Below are positions 1 through 10,289 of a stretch of 64,000 bases of DNA, piece by piece. The notes beneath the pieces are model-generated. The model did not search any database. It worked only from the letters and a program-made list of their open reading frames with translations, and had not been told where the DNA came from. The DNA is taken from the NCBI GenBank assembly GCA_963930645.1, contig OZ005651.1:129403475-129467474 (forward strand), read 5' to 3'. Source of the DNA: Salticus scenicus. Taxonomy: Eukaryota > Arthropoda > Arachnida > Araneae > Salticidae. Position numbers and translations under genes: made by a program. The first letter of the stretch is position 1; every line of letters begins with the position of its first letter.

Positions 1-990
1 ACTCCAAGCTATGCATTGTTAATAACATTATAACATATTTTTCATCATTCCATTTTATGATAGAAATACTTTTTTTTTTTTTTTTTTTTTATATATATAT
101 AATAGCTTTACCTCATTCTATTTTTTTTTTCCCTAGAGCTTTAGGCATTCTTTTCCTATCGGTTTTCGATGTGCTATAAACATTTGTTTTTAATTTATAT
201 AATTTATTTAAATCAAAGCCTTCTATTTTTATCAATTTTTTATTGTTGTTTTTACCCTAGAAAGTACTTTAATCAATTTGAAATCATCATTTTCCATTAA
301 CTGTGGTTATGCGTACCAATGCTTTGTACTGATGCACAATAACCTAGCATAAATATCTGCTCATTCGTGATAACGGCCAGAAAAATTCCGCGCATATATG
401 CTCTTATGATGCAAATATGTTAATGTTACCCTGCCCTCCTCTCGACAGATTTATTGTGTGCTTGACTCGAAACTTCGAATTAAGCATAGAAGTCTGATAC
501 GTGCACAATAAATAAACAAAGTTAATTCAGGACATTTCACGTATAACTTTAGAACTCATGACGTAAATGAATATGATACAACAATATACAGCACAATCGA
601 CGCTCTAAATTAGCGTTTCCCAAACTATGAACCAAGACCCACCAGTGCGCCGTCGTCAGTCAATATTTAGTGTTTCGCAACAAATGTATCTAATACCTTT
701 CAATACTTTGCACAAATGTATTGTTGGCTTTAATATCTTCATCAGTCGGAATGGTAGCAGCATAACAAAAACACAGCGTAGCATGCAAACATCCGAATCA
801 TTTCAAAAGGCAAGATATAAAATTAAAAAAAAAGAAAAAAGAAAGAAAAAACGCACTTCCATAATGTGTGTGCCGTACATATATGTAAAATATTTTCATA
901 CGATATGTCTGTAATGTTACCTATTGCTCCAATGAGCAACTTTGTTCAAGTTTAAGATACTATATACTACACCTACTTCAAACCTACCTA
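1..990. other. AT-rich sequence without a recognised gene
   Basis: No coding region or mobile-element end was recognised. The stretch holds a poly-T run near 69-90 followed by a short TA run, and scattered T tracts. A short open frame at 627-914 ends in a lysine-rich tail encoded by A-rich low-complexity DNA and matches nothing I know. Confidence 0.6.
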
Positions 991-1203
991 CAGTCTGTAA
1001 CAAAAGTGTCCGAACACTAGCGAAAATTCCTATATAAAAAAAGTACACTTAATACTGTTTTGTTAAATAAATCCTTGTCGAATCCTGTTCTTAGTCAGTC
1101 TGAGAACAGGATTCGACAAGGATTTATTTAGCAAAACTGTATTAAGCGTACATTTTTTATATAGAAATTTTTGCTAGTGTTCGGACACTTTTGTTACCGA
1201 CTG
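991..1203. mobile_element. Palindromic Tc1/mariner-type MITE
   Basis: The 213-bp element is a near-perfect palindrome. It begins CAGTCTGTAACAAAAGTGTC and ends with the inverse (GACACTTTTGTTACCGACTG), with the centre near 1097. It is bounded by TA on both sides (989-990 and 1204-1205), the target-site duplication of Tc1/mariner elements. There is no room for a transposase, so it is non-autonomous. The arms differ by only a few substitutions and small indels, so insertion or arm homogenisation is fairly recent. The exact parent family is not identifiable from memory. Confidence 0.85.
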
Positions 1204-1205
1204 TA

Positions 1206-3640
1206 TTTAATCAGAATCGTACTTTTGCTGTAAATATACAATATGTTTCCGTACACATACACTTTGGAGAATTTTGGCATCATCTGTGTTTCTTGCAGAA
1301 ATTATATTTTGTTGTTTTATCGTCTATTTTATTCAATTTGTATTATGTAGATAACCAGGAGATAAGAACACAAAAAAAAAGCAACACTTCAAGGTCAAAT
1401 TTGAGAAAACTGAAACTAAGAAAAGTTGTAAGAATTTGTGCTTCTGACTCTTTTGCAATATGATTTCCGTGAAATGAAGATGATCTCATATCGGAGTGTA
1501 TATTTTGCAAGGAAATACTTGCAAACGAAAGCATACACCTCGGTAAGTTACATCTGTATACTGAGACAGCGCATTCAGATCTGAAAAATCGCTCTCTTGA
1601 TTTTTTGAAAAGAAAATAGGACGCGTTCAAATGTGAGAAACAAAATTTATGTATTTCACCAAAATCAATGAAATATAGCTTAAAAGGTTCAGTACGCCGG
1701 GTATAAAGTTGGTTGCTTTAGATTCGGTTTCTAACAAATGAGTCACAATGTTTAAATGTTTGGGAATCCCTTATCTAAATATTTATGATATTGGAAAACT
1801 AATTTTCACGTTTCAAACATACAAAAACTCTTGAAATATTTATAAAAAATAACATAAGTTGAAATAACACTCATGCTAAAATTAACTTATTAAAGAACCA
1901 CACAATTGAATTTTTAAAAGGTGTAATTATTATTATTATTATTATTATTATTACATTAAAAAGCTAATTTTAAATGAAAGCAAAATATTCATTCCGCAGA
2001 TTTAACAAAAACGAATAACAATTTAATAAAACTTGAAACGGAAACTATTCCAATAATAATTTCATATATTATAGGCGATTTTTTTTTTTTTTTACTTATG
2101 TATTATCCTTAGTGCATGAATAATGCATTCTATAACTTTTTTTTTTTTTTTTTTTAATTATATGAAATGAACTGCATTTTTTCAAAATTGCTTTTATTTT
2201 TATTTATTTATTTCATTTCTTCAATCAACAAACAACTAATTTTAAAATGTTTGATTTACCTTTCGAAAGCAAAGATTCTTTAGATAAATAGCCGTTAAAT
2301 GTAACTTTAAACAAATTACGAAATGCATGTAAAAATCTAATTTTTAGCTAAATATTTGTATTTAACTAGAGAATTGTTCCTCATGATTGTTTGAAGCAGA
2401 AAGCACTTCGATTATTTAGATAGCATTTCAATTACTCTGTAAAATAAATAGGGGATTTACATCTATGAAATAAGATGGACGGAAATGATACGAGTATGTA
2501 CACAAAGATATATTTGCTTAGATACTAAAGGTTGTCATTTTAAAGAAATAATTTAGGCATAAAAACCTTCTTGTACGTATTTAAGAGAAATACTCTGCAA
2601 TTTCAACATAATATGGTAAAACATATTCATAGCAATTTAACATTGCGAAGCTAGTAAAGCACAATTCGAAATTTTGGGCAGAGACAAAAAACAAAGGTTG
2701 AAAAAGAGATTAGACACTGCAGTATGGCCGCGTTATTAAGTCGACCTTGACGATTTTCTTGGTAGTTTAGTAACTTACATGAGGAATTGGTCAGGTAAAC
2801 CTTGGCACTCTGCCAAAAAAAAAAAAAAAATGGATTCTTAGGGATAGAAACTGAATTAGAGTAAGCAATATAAACTTTATACACATCGCTTTTCGTCTTG
2901 AATTCAAGATTTTAAAAGTGAAAAACTCAAAATTTTGAAACATTTTTTAGTAAAGTGTAAAATAAGTCTCTTAAAGTTAATTTATTAAAATAAATTAGTA
3001 AGCTTTAGAGAGTACACAAATAATAAAACATTTATTTAGATGAATAAGAAAAAAATAATCTATAATATTTAAAATAAAGGTCATTACAAAGGTCTGTACA
3101 AAAAAATCTCATTCTTACAAAACATAAAAGCATAATACTTTGATATGCGTTTTAATTGTGTATCCTCTATTTTTTCTAACGTATTCTAATATGTTCTCGC
3201 TTAAACGAGAACTTCAGAATAACCTTTATTGATTTTATTTCCTTTTTATAACACAGTCATTTTTAAGAAATGACTGTGTTATATAAATGTTTTCTTTTTA
3301 AAAAATATGATGATTTCTTGTCCAATATCTAGCAAATGCCGAACATTTTTCATAACGCTTAAATCTGGGGATAGCGGAAGAGTTTTAATGACTTTAGGGC
3401 AACTGTATAGTAGAAACAAGTGGATATTGATAATAGAATGTTTCGTGTCATTATCCTCATGGTACTGCAAAAGAGTTTGGAATGCTAAGATGTTTTGCGT
3501 AGGTTTTAAATTATCTTTTTAAAAAGGTTGATTTTAATATATTGATCAGCTGTTGAATCTACGGGATGTCCGCTAAAGTCCTCCTACCCTCCTGTAAATT
3601 AACTTGAGAACTCCTATAGCAATTGTGGTGTATATGTATA
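1206..3640. other. AT-rich sequence without a recognised gene
   Basis: No gene or element end was recognised apart from the hairpin at 3248-3282. Low-complexity tracts include an ATT run near 1927-1953, T tracts near 2080-2092 and 2139-2155, and an A tract at 2815-2830. Confidence 0.55.
3248..3282. repeat. Perfect 15-bp-arm hairpin
   Basis: Arms ATAACACAGTCATTT (3248-3262) and AAATGACTGTGTTAT (3268-3282) are exact inverse complements around the loop TTAAG. No T tract or gene context gives it a terminator role. It may be a fragment of a small palindromic transposon. Confidence 0.7.
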
Positions 3641-3664
3641 CACTGCGTGAAAAAAGTAGAAGGA
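3641..3664 (+). repeat. Left outer terminal repeat of the split Tc1 element
   Basis: Begins CACTGCGTGAAAAAAGTAGA and is preceded by TA. It pairs with 11105-11128. Confidence 0.85.
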
Positions 3665-3829
3665 CAGTCGATTTTTATAGATTATTTTCTGTATTTTTAT
3701 CCTGGCTTTTAGATTTTTATACAAATTTTGTGTAACAAAGTTTTCTTTAATTTCACGTAAAAATGAAATTTCTACTACTAATGCTAATTAGTGGATTGTA
3801 AAAAAACTTGATTCCATGATTTTGAGAGA

Positions 3830-3850
3830 GTAAAAAAAGTAGAAGGACAC
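3830..3850 (+). repeat. Left inner direct repeat of the split Tc1 element
   Basis: GTAAAAAAAGTAGAAGGACA repeats the core of the outer terminus about 185 bp inward. In IR/DR transposons such repeats are transposase binding sites. Confidence 0.75.
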
Positions 3851-4039
3851 TTTCCAAATTTTGTTATTTGGTGGATTCTGCACAAGTAAAAAAGTATATA
3901 TTGAATTTTCTTTGAGTGCTTTTGATGAGGAAAACATATTTTGTTAAAAATTGCATTGTTATTTTCTTTTCAGACTGCCTAGAAGAATACTTTAAAATTA
4001 TTTCCAAAAGGGGCAAATTGTTCATATAAAATTAATGTT

Positions 4040-4134
4040 AAAGGTGTTAGACAGATTGTTCGTATACTGCACGTCAGCACCAATACACTTTCTAACATTA
4101 TCAGAAAGTCAGATAGAAATAGGAAAAGAAAGAT
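4040..4134 (+). pseudogene. Tc1-like transposase, N-terminal fragment (interrupted)
   Basis: The plus-strand frame reads VRQIVRILHVSTNTLSNIIR, which looks like the second half of the helix-turn-helix of Tc1 transposases, followed by a basic stretch. The frame is cut by the LTR retrotransposon at 4135. It resumes in the same frame after 8658 with the GRPKKL linker typical of the family once one AGAT copy is ignored. The start codon was not located with confidence. Only the DNA-binding part is present here. Confidence 0.65.
4131..4134. repeat. Target-site duplication (left) of the LTR element
   Basis: AGAT, repeated at 8655-8658 directly after the 3' LTR. Joining the host at one copy restores the reading frame of the interrupted Tc1 transposase. 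Confidence 0.85.
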
Positions 4135-4865
4135 TGTGAGGTCGAGACTATAGACCGTCACCAAAAGTTGGGACGGTTAAATTACTTCGTCGCCAGTAAC
4201 TCGGCGAAAGTTGAGGTCGAGTGAGTTTTATGTCGGCATGGTGCTGCAGTGAAATAATTAGGATCTCAGTGTTAGATGATTTAGAAGTAATTTTATAAGG
4301 TTTTGATTGAAATGAAATGAAAGGGAGTTGTTGAATGGAGTATAAAATGAAGGATAGTGAATTGCTAGGAGAATGGAAGGGTGATGAATTGGTAGCTGAT
4401 AAGCGTGGAGTATAGAGTTATAGGGAGTTGGAGTTGGTGGTGATAAGGAGTGGCACCGGATTATGGTGTGTGTGAGTGATGGTCGAAAGGTGTAATATTG
4501 TGGCGTAAGTTAAGAAAAGAGCTGTCGTGTATCGGGAATCCGCTCGACACTCTGAAGTGAGGATAGTTAGTAGTAGTAGAGGCAGACGCCAAAAAGATCA
4601 GCATTGGTGAGATAAGTTTTGTTTTGTCTTGTTAAAGTTATTTCCTGAAGCCATTCACTTAAATCGAGTTAGCTCAGCGCCCCCTTGAAATTAAGAATTA
4701 ATAAACTGTGTTATTTTGTATTTAAAACTTTGTCTCGAGCTCTTCTTAATTCTATCACATTACTAAGTAATTAAGTAATTAAGTGCATTTTTAAGATCTA
4801 GTAAGATCTAAGATCTAAGATTTAAGATCTAAAATAGGCATTATGGCCCACTTATATTCTCCACA
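4135..4865 (+). repeat. 5' LTR (731 bp)
   Basis: Starts TGTGAGGTCGAGACTATAGA and ends TTCTCCACA. A polyadenylation signal AATAAA lies at 4700-4705. A short repeat of the AGATCTA type lies at about 4794-4830. The ATG of the gag-like frame (4843) lies inside the LTR, 23 nt from its end. Relative to the 3' LTR it holds an extra 58 bp (4508-4565) and one extra 7-bp AGATCTA unit, and lacks 1 bp in a C run. These account exactly for the length difference. Confidence 0.9.
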
Positions 4866-5451
4866 GTTGCGCCCAAACGAGTTCGACACCCCCACCCCCA
4901 CCCCACACCCCGCTCGAGTATATTTTACCGTCAAAAATAATGTACTTAACTTTTTTGTGGAACTTGAAGAATATTTTGACGTATGTCATATTGATATTTA
5001 TGATCGATTTAAATGGTTAAAATACTCCTTAAAAGGAGAACCTAAAATGTGGCTTGACCTCATCGCCTCTCATTCTTTGGGTCAAAATCCCACCTATGAA
5101 CAATTAAAAACCAAAATTATCAGCACATTTTCCTCGAGTGCTGATAGAGCTAAATTAATGCAGGAACTGCATACAACGAAAATGTCTGTATTCGATAAGC
5201 CGACAACCTTTTTCCTGCGGAAGCTTGATTTAATTAAGCAACTTGACTTACAGTTATCATTTTTTGAAGTGTTGGACATTATAAACCCACTGTTTACAGT
5301 CGAAATTCAAGATTTTCTAGATTTAAAACCAGCCGCAACTATTGATAGTCTATTTAAAATATTGGATAAATATCAAGCACGCCACGCTGCTAAACCTGAG
5401 AATAACTCCAATCGCCCGCAGGAACCCGTAAATATTCAAAACGAACAGTGA
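4843..5451 (+). CDS. Gag-like capsid protein of the LTR element (stops early)
   Basis: A 202-residue frame starting MAHLYSPQ. Its ATG lies inside the 5' LTR and the frame runs straight through the LTR boundary. Residues about 25-150 resemble the retrotransposon gag (capsid) domain of Ty3/Gypsy-type elements: an aromatic-rich segment FVELEEYFDV, then RFKWLKYSLKGEPKMWLDLI, the conserved hydrophobic-Leu-Gly-x-Ala/Pro-x-x-Trp block, then a helical region with TTFFLRKLDLIKQL. No zinc knuckle is present. It ends at a TGA (5449-5451), but the same frame stays open to 6174, so the stop looks like a mutation of a longer gag rather than its natural end. Its role would be particle assembly around element RNA. 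Family call is by motif only. Confidence 0.7.
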   Translation: MAHLYSPQLRPNEFDTPTPTPHPARVYFTVKNNVLNFFVELEEYFDVCHIDIYDRFKWLKYSLKGEPKMWLDLIASHSLGQNPTYEQLKTKIISTFSSSADRAKLMQELHTTKMSVFDKPTTFFLRKLDLIKQLDLQLSFFEVLDIINPLFTVEIQDFLDLKPAATIDSLFKILDKYQARHAAKPENNSNRPQEPVNIQNEQ

Positions 5452-6769
5452 GAAAATTTCGCCCCCCTTCAAAATGTTAATTTCAATCATCCGCAACAAG
5501 CTAACTTTTCACAAGCAAGACCCAATGACTTAAATCAACCAGAAACTGTTGCAGGAAATCAAACACACTCTCATAATACCGAAGCTCAATCTATATGTTT
5601 AAATTCTCTTTCTATTTCTTCAGTCAACTTGCCACATTTAAATTCTTCTCAATGCGTTTCCAATTTAAACTCTCCGTTACCTTCAAATTTAGAGAAGAAT
5701 GAAAGCCTATTAAACGTAGCGGCTAATCCTTCCGTCAATAGCTCAAATGCATGTTTTGAAACTATTCAGTTAACAGACTTTTCTAGTGGTTTAAATTCAC
5801 CGCATGATAAATTACAGTTTAATTCTCAAACTGTCAAGTCGGCAGATTCTGCTATTTGTAATGATAAATCTTACGCAAATGCTAAACTGGTCGAGTCCGG
5901 AAATTCATCTCGTGTAACAGGAAAAAGTGTCGCAGAAAATGATGTTAAAATTAATGTTGGTACTGAATCTTTATTAAAGGCATCAAACTCTTGTTTTCAT
6001 TCTGTTCAACCAACAGATTTATCTATTAGTTTACATGCATCTCCTGATAATTTACGTTTAATTTCTACAACAGTCAAGTCGACAGATCCTTTTAGTTCCA
6101 CGGAAAATGTTGTAAAAGAAAGTGGAACGTTCAATAGCGGTTCGGCTCAAAAAACTGCTAGCTCATTTACATAAAAATGTAGGGAATAAAAGAGGTAGAT
6201 TAAAACATTTCTACGTTAAGGCATTAAATTTATGTTCTACAACTGTCAAGTTGACAGAGTCGCGTATTTTGGCTGAAAATCCGGTAACTGACAAGGATAT
6301 ATTAAGTAAAGCTGCTTCTAAAAATTTCTTTACAAAGTTAAAAGAAAATGATGTGATTTCCATTACTTCTTTGAACTGTTTTCAAGCTTGTAAGCCCTCC
6401 AAGACCTCAACATTTATGAGTAGAGAGCGAGCTGAATCGTCCTCTGACGCTATGGACAGCGACTGTGTGCCGGGTTCGATCCCAGCCCAGGAAGGTGCTT
6501 TTGCTACGCCTGACCCAGTTCTACAAGCCTCCGGCCCTGTGATTTCTGCGGCCAGTGCAATGACCAGCAGGTTTTATACTAATGCTGTTACAGCGGAAAC
6601 TTTTGGTCAGGGTGTATCGTTTCTTATTTTAATTTTTCTCAAGTATTTGTTTATCAGAGTTGTACCAAAATGTGCGACATGTATTGAAGCCGTTTGGACC
6701 TGTAAACCTCTTCTGAAAGAAATGAACTTTCTGAAACTAAAAACTGTAAAATTCAAAATTTGTGCATGA
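5452..6769 (+). pseudogene. Decayed C-terminal part of the gag-like frame, with internal repeats
   Basis: After the TGA at 5449 the gag frame continues open to a stop at 6172-6174. Coding potential then continues in another frame (6122-6769), which suggests a frameshift near 6120-6170. The product is rich in Ser, Asn and Thr. It contains repeats of roughly 85-100 residues marked by CFETIQLTDFSSGLNSPHD, then CFHSVQPTDLSISLHASPD, then a weaker LCSTTVKLTESRILAENPV. The last part ends with a hydrophobic segment (VSFLILIFLKYLFI) that could be a membrane helix or chance translation of T-rich DNA. I recognise no known domain. Repeat expansion of a gag tail is the simplest reading. Confidence 0.45.
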
Positions 6770-7977
6770 ACTTTCACGTCGAAATTCATGTTTCTGCTTC
6801 AATGTCAACATTTTTGTTCTCTCTTAATGTTTATTTTATGTATGTATACTAAGTTCTTTTATTTTGTAGTCATCACCTGCAGAGCGGGTAATATAAAATG
6901 TTTTTTTTTAACCTTTGTAAATATTCCCCCCCTTTTCGTATTTCTATACATATTGTATTTGCATATATAAAATGAAATTTGATAAGTGTATAAAATGAAT
7001 ATTTTTTATTGTTAAAACTTTTGTATTCAACTAAAAGTTATCTATATATATGTGTGTGTGTGTGTGTGTGTTTGAGTGGGGAAATATTTTTTTTTTTGGC
7101 TATATGCATAAGTGACGCTTAACTTTTAACTAAAATCACTAACAAATAAATTTTTTGTCTTTTCGTATGCTATAGCCCAGGAGGAAAAAATTGTTGTATA
7201 TAAACTATTTTATGTATTCAGAGACAATTTGTCTCGTTTATCTATCTACAAGTTGTAGTTTAAGTCTATTTTTTGATTTATACAGTAAAAAGTGTTTTAT
7301 ATTTTAGAAACTTTCCAAATGGAATTTCCAGTCCTTCCAATCTAATCTGATGTCCACAGTGCTACTCTCCTGTAAGCCAAAGATGGAAAGCCTCGTTTTT
7401 TTGATGACCAAAGTTATAGCTGACGTTTTTAAGCCTAGACTGGCTCTCTAGTGGATGAAGAAATTCCTCATAAGTTTCGAAAGATGGCTTGCTTCAGAGA
7501 CGATTGCAAGATTTTTTTTTCTCTCAATAAACTATTTTCTTTATGTTGCTTGGTTATGTTTAAGCAACCCCCCTGTACCTTCTTCCTCCTACAACTCAAG
7601 TTTAAAATTAAGTTTTCCTTTCTGGAATAACAGAAAGATGTTTGTAAGCCCCGCTGTATATCCGTTGAGCTAACATATTTGAGGCGTTTTTTTTCCCGGA
7701 GTTTCCGGCCGTAAAGGGTCCTCCTTTTAATTTAAAATTTAAATTTCTTTTTCGAGGTTGGTCCAGTTTTTCGCTCATGGAATTTTTTTTAATCGCCATT
7801 GTATTTGAAGCTGTAAGCAGTTCATTGCTCAGCAAATTAAACTTTAATTTTTTTTCTAACTTATTTTAAAGTTTCAGAAATTAAGTTGTGACTGCACTCA
7901 CTCCTATGAGATATATCAGTGTTTAAAATTACTCGTTAAACCCCGTTGGGGATTTTCCCGACTAATTTTTTTTTCTT
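6770..7977 (+). other. Non-coding 3' interior of the LTR element
   Basis: Between the gag-like remnant and the polypurine tract there is no pol coding. It has a TG run at 7050-7070, T tracts, and a short AT-rich stretch. This is replacement or deletion of the pol region, as expected in a non-autonomous derivative. Confidence 0.6.
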
Positions 7978-7986
7978 GGAGGGGGA
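7978..7986 (+). promoter_or_regulatory. Polypurine tract for plus-strand priming
   Basis: GGAGGGGGA lies one base before the 3' LTR. This is the position and composition expected of the primer left by RNase H during plus-strand synthesis. Confidence 0.75.
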
Positions 7987-7987
7987 C

Positions 7988-8654
7988 TGTGAGGTCGAGA
8001 CTACAGACCGTCACCAAAAGTTGGGACGGTTAAATTACTTCGTCGCCAGTAACTCGGTGAAAGTTGAGGTCGAGTGAGTTTTATGTCGGCATGGTGCTGC
8101 AGTGAAATAATTAGGATCTCAGTGTTAGATGATTTAGAAGTAATTTTATAAGGTTTTAATTGAAATGAAATGAAAGGGAGTTGTTGAATGGAGTATTAAA
8201 TGAAGGATAGTGAATTGCTAGGAGAATGGAAGGGTGATGAATTGATAGCTGATAAGCGTGGAGTATAGAGTTATAGGAAGTTGGAGTTGGTGGTGATAAG
8301 GAGTGGCACCGGATTATGGTGTGTGTGAGTGATGGTCGAAAGGTGTAATATTGTGGCGTAGTTAGTAGTAGTAGAGGCAGTCGCCAAAAAGATCAGCATT
8401 GGTGAGATAAGTTTTGTTTTGTCTTGTTAAAGTTATTTCCTGAAGCCATTCACTTAAATCGAGTTAGCTCAACGCCCTCCTTGAAATTAAGAATTAATAA
8501 ACTGTGTTATTTTGTATTTAAAACTTTGTCTCGAGCTCTTCTTAATTCTATCACATTACCAAGTAATTAAGTAATTAAGTGCATATTTAAGATCTAGTAA
8601 GATCTAAGATTTAAGATCTAAAATAGGCATTATGGCCCACTTATATTCTCCACA
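7988..8654 (+). repeat. 3' LTR (667 bp)
   Basis: Matches the 5' LTR over its whole length except for a 58-bp deletion bounded by a short TA microhomology, one missing 7-bp repeat unit, one extra base and about eleven substitutions. AATAAA lies at 8496-8501. It is followed directly by the AGAT duplication. Confidence 0.9.
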
Positions 8655-8658
8655 AGAT
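8655..8658. repeat. Target-site duplication (right) of the LTR element
   Basis: AGAT, the partner of 4131-4134. Confidence 0.85.
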
Positions 8659-8879
8659 GACTGGTAGGCCTAAAAAGTTAATGCTTTGCGATGAAAGAAA
8701 ACTTGCTCATGAGGTTAAAAAGAGCAGTGGTTGTATCGGAAAGGCCCCAAATCAAGCAGGACTTACTCATGTGTCAAGGCAAACAGTTTACAACTACATA
8801 ACAAGATCTAAATAATTCATTTTCAAATAGCGGGAGAATCATCCAAAGTGAAAAAAAAAAACACAGATTGGTCACCGTT
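8655..8879 (+). pseudogene. Tc1-like transposase, DNA-binding domain continuation
   Basis: Translation shows the GRPKKL linker, then DERKLAHEVKKS and VSRQTVYNYI, which match the second helix-turn-helix of the paired-like DNA-binding domain of Tc1 transposases (DER..L...VKK and VSRQTVR..L in the family). A stop follows soon after, and the CACTG element interrupts the rest at 8880. It is the middle part of the transposase begun at about 4040. Confidence 0.75.
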
Positions 8880-10272
8880 CACTGGAAATAAAAGGGTCTT
8901 AAAGTAAGACATAAAAACAACTGAAACGGCATTTAAGACACGTAAATGTCTTAAAATGTACCTTAGACGTTATAGATATTTTAATTTAAGACAGAAATAT
9001 GTCTGAAATATCAATTCAGACACAAAAATATCTGAAACACGTAAATACGCGAATTTTCAGACAGCAATACGCGTTTGAATTTTCAGACACGTTAGAAATT
9101 CGGACACTTGCATTACTTAGAAATTTTTTCATATGGAATCTTTTTAAGAAAATATGCTTATCCTACTTCTTTCCACATTCAATAAATATATTATTATTTT
9201 ATGTAATAAGCAGTTAAACTACTTAAATTATGGTAGCTTTATGAAATTGTATTTTTATGGAATAATACTTTAGGGACGTGAATGATATTTGCATGCTATT
9301 ATCTTTAACACAATTCATAAACAACATATTTAGACACAAAGCTTATTTTGTTCGAAAAAAAAAATCTTTGTCTTTAAAGCTTTCTTATATTAAAAGAAAA
9401 AGTGTGAAGACGGATGTAGCAAGTATGAAATAGAGAAGAAAGCGAATTTATAAGTGAACAATCATGAATAATTTGTGCATATTATTTTTTCTCTCTTTCT
9501 TCTTATTATTATTGATTTTAAAACTTTTTTCTTTCACAAATTCACCTGCATCTAAATGTAAAACTACAAATTTTCCTGTATTTATGATTACAGCTCGTTT
9601 TTATTTAAATATCACTTTAAGGAAAGAAATCGTTATCATCGAGAGTTGAAACTTCCACATACTTGTTATGCATTATTAAAAAATTCTGGTCCTCTAAAAA
9701 ATTTAAGATAGCAATATTTTTTAAGTTTAAGGTACCATACTATCAATAGTTTTATGGTAAAAAATTTGAAATAAAACATAACACTGCTATTAGTTTCTCG
9801 AATACTGTAGTATATTATATTATAAAAACATATCTTGACGTATTCGACGGTAGCGTGATTGGTAATTGCTTCACTCCGACGATGCTTGGAGCGAAGTTTC
9901 GGTTTCCTTAGACAGTGTGAGTTCGAATCCCAACGCCGGAAAAAGGGACTTTTTCCTTTTCTTTTTTTATATAAATATTTCATTAATGCTCTAAAGAATT
10001 CTAAAATATATTTTTAACAGAAAAACATAATCGCACGCCATATTTATTTATTTATGTATTTATTAAAAAGCCTTAAAAACGGTAGTATTTTTAAGCCTAA
10101 CATGGTGGTGTTTTTAAGCCTAAAACATGGCGGCGTTTTAAGACACTTGCAATATCTTAATTTCTGATACAAAAAGGTGTCTTAAAAAGTAAGACATTTT
10201 TTTTCGCTTAAAAAATGACCATCCATTTAAGACACATTTTAAACTGAATTTGAGACATTTATGTTTACAGTG
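8880..10272. mobile_element. Non-autonomous DNA element with CACTG/CAGTG ends
   Basis: Inserted into the Tc1 transposase: CACTGGAAATAAAAGGGTCT at the left and the inverse of CACTGTAAACATAAATGTCT at the right. Sequence outside both ends belongs to the Tc1 gene. The interior is rich in TTAAGAC/GTCTTAA motifs on both strands, denser near the ends (8894-9110 and 10140-10260), like subterminal transposase-binding repeats. A TT at each border (8878-8879, 10273-10274) could be a 2-bp target duplication. CACTG termini occur in several superfamilies (Chapaev, Transib and others); the superfamily is not decided here. No transposase frame is evident. Confidence 0.75.
9845..9944 (+). other. tRNA-like segment with pol III A and B boxes
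   Basis: A-box-like TAGCGTGATTGG (9851-9862) and a near-perfect B box GAGTTCGAATCC (9919-9930). The spacing (about 56 nt between boxes) is larger than a standard tRNA but fits a long-variable-arm (Leu/Ser-like) or SINE-type promoter. The acceptor arms do not pair well, so this is not a functional tRNA. It sits inside the CACTG element, so it is either a SINE fragment captured by that element or a promoter unit of it. Confidence 0.55.
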
Positions 10273-10289
10273 TTATCATGGGTTAAAAA

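Larger units (their letters stand above)
4135..8654 (+). mobile_element. Non-autonomous LTR retrotransposon with gag-like frame only
   Basis: A complete element with two direct LTRs (4135-4865 and 7988-8654), both starting TGTGAG and ending CCACA. It has a polypurine tract just before the 3' LTR and a perfect 4-bp target duplication AGAT (4131-4134 and 8655-8658). The 3.1-kb interior holds one gag-like frame but no protease, reverse transcriptase, RNase H or integrase, so mobilisation would need an autonomous relative. About eleven substitutions separate the LTRs, apart from indels, so insertion is fairly recent. A 4-bp duplication is common in Ty3/Gypsy and some BEL elements; the family cannot be fixed without pol. 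Confidence 0.9.

Noticed and set aside
4843..7977. Autonomous retrovirus-like element with pol or env
   Set aside because: No protease, reverse transcriptase, RNase H, integrase or envelope motif in any frame of the interior; only a gag-like frame is present.
8876..10276. hAT or piggyBac assignment of the CACTG element
   Set aside because: No 8-bp duplication and no TTAA at the borders; at most TT is repeated.
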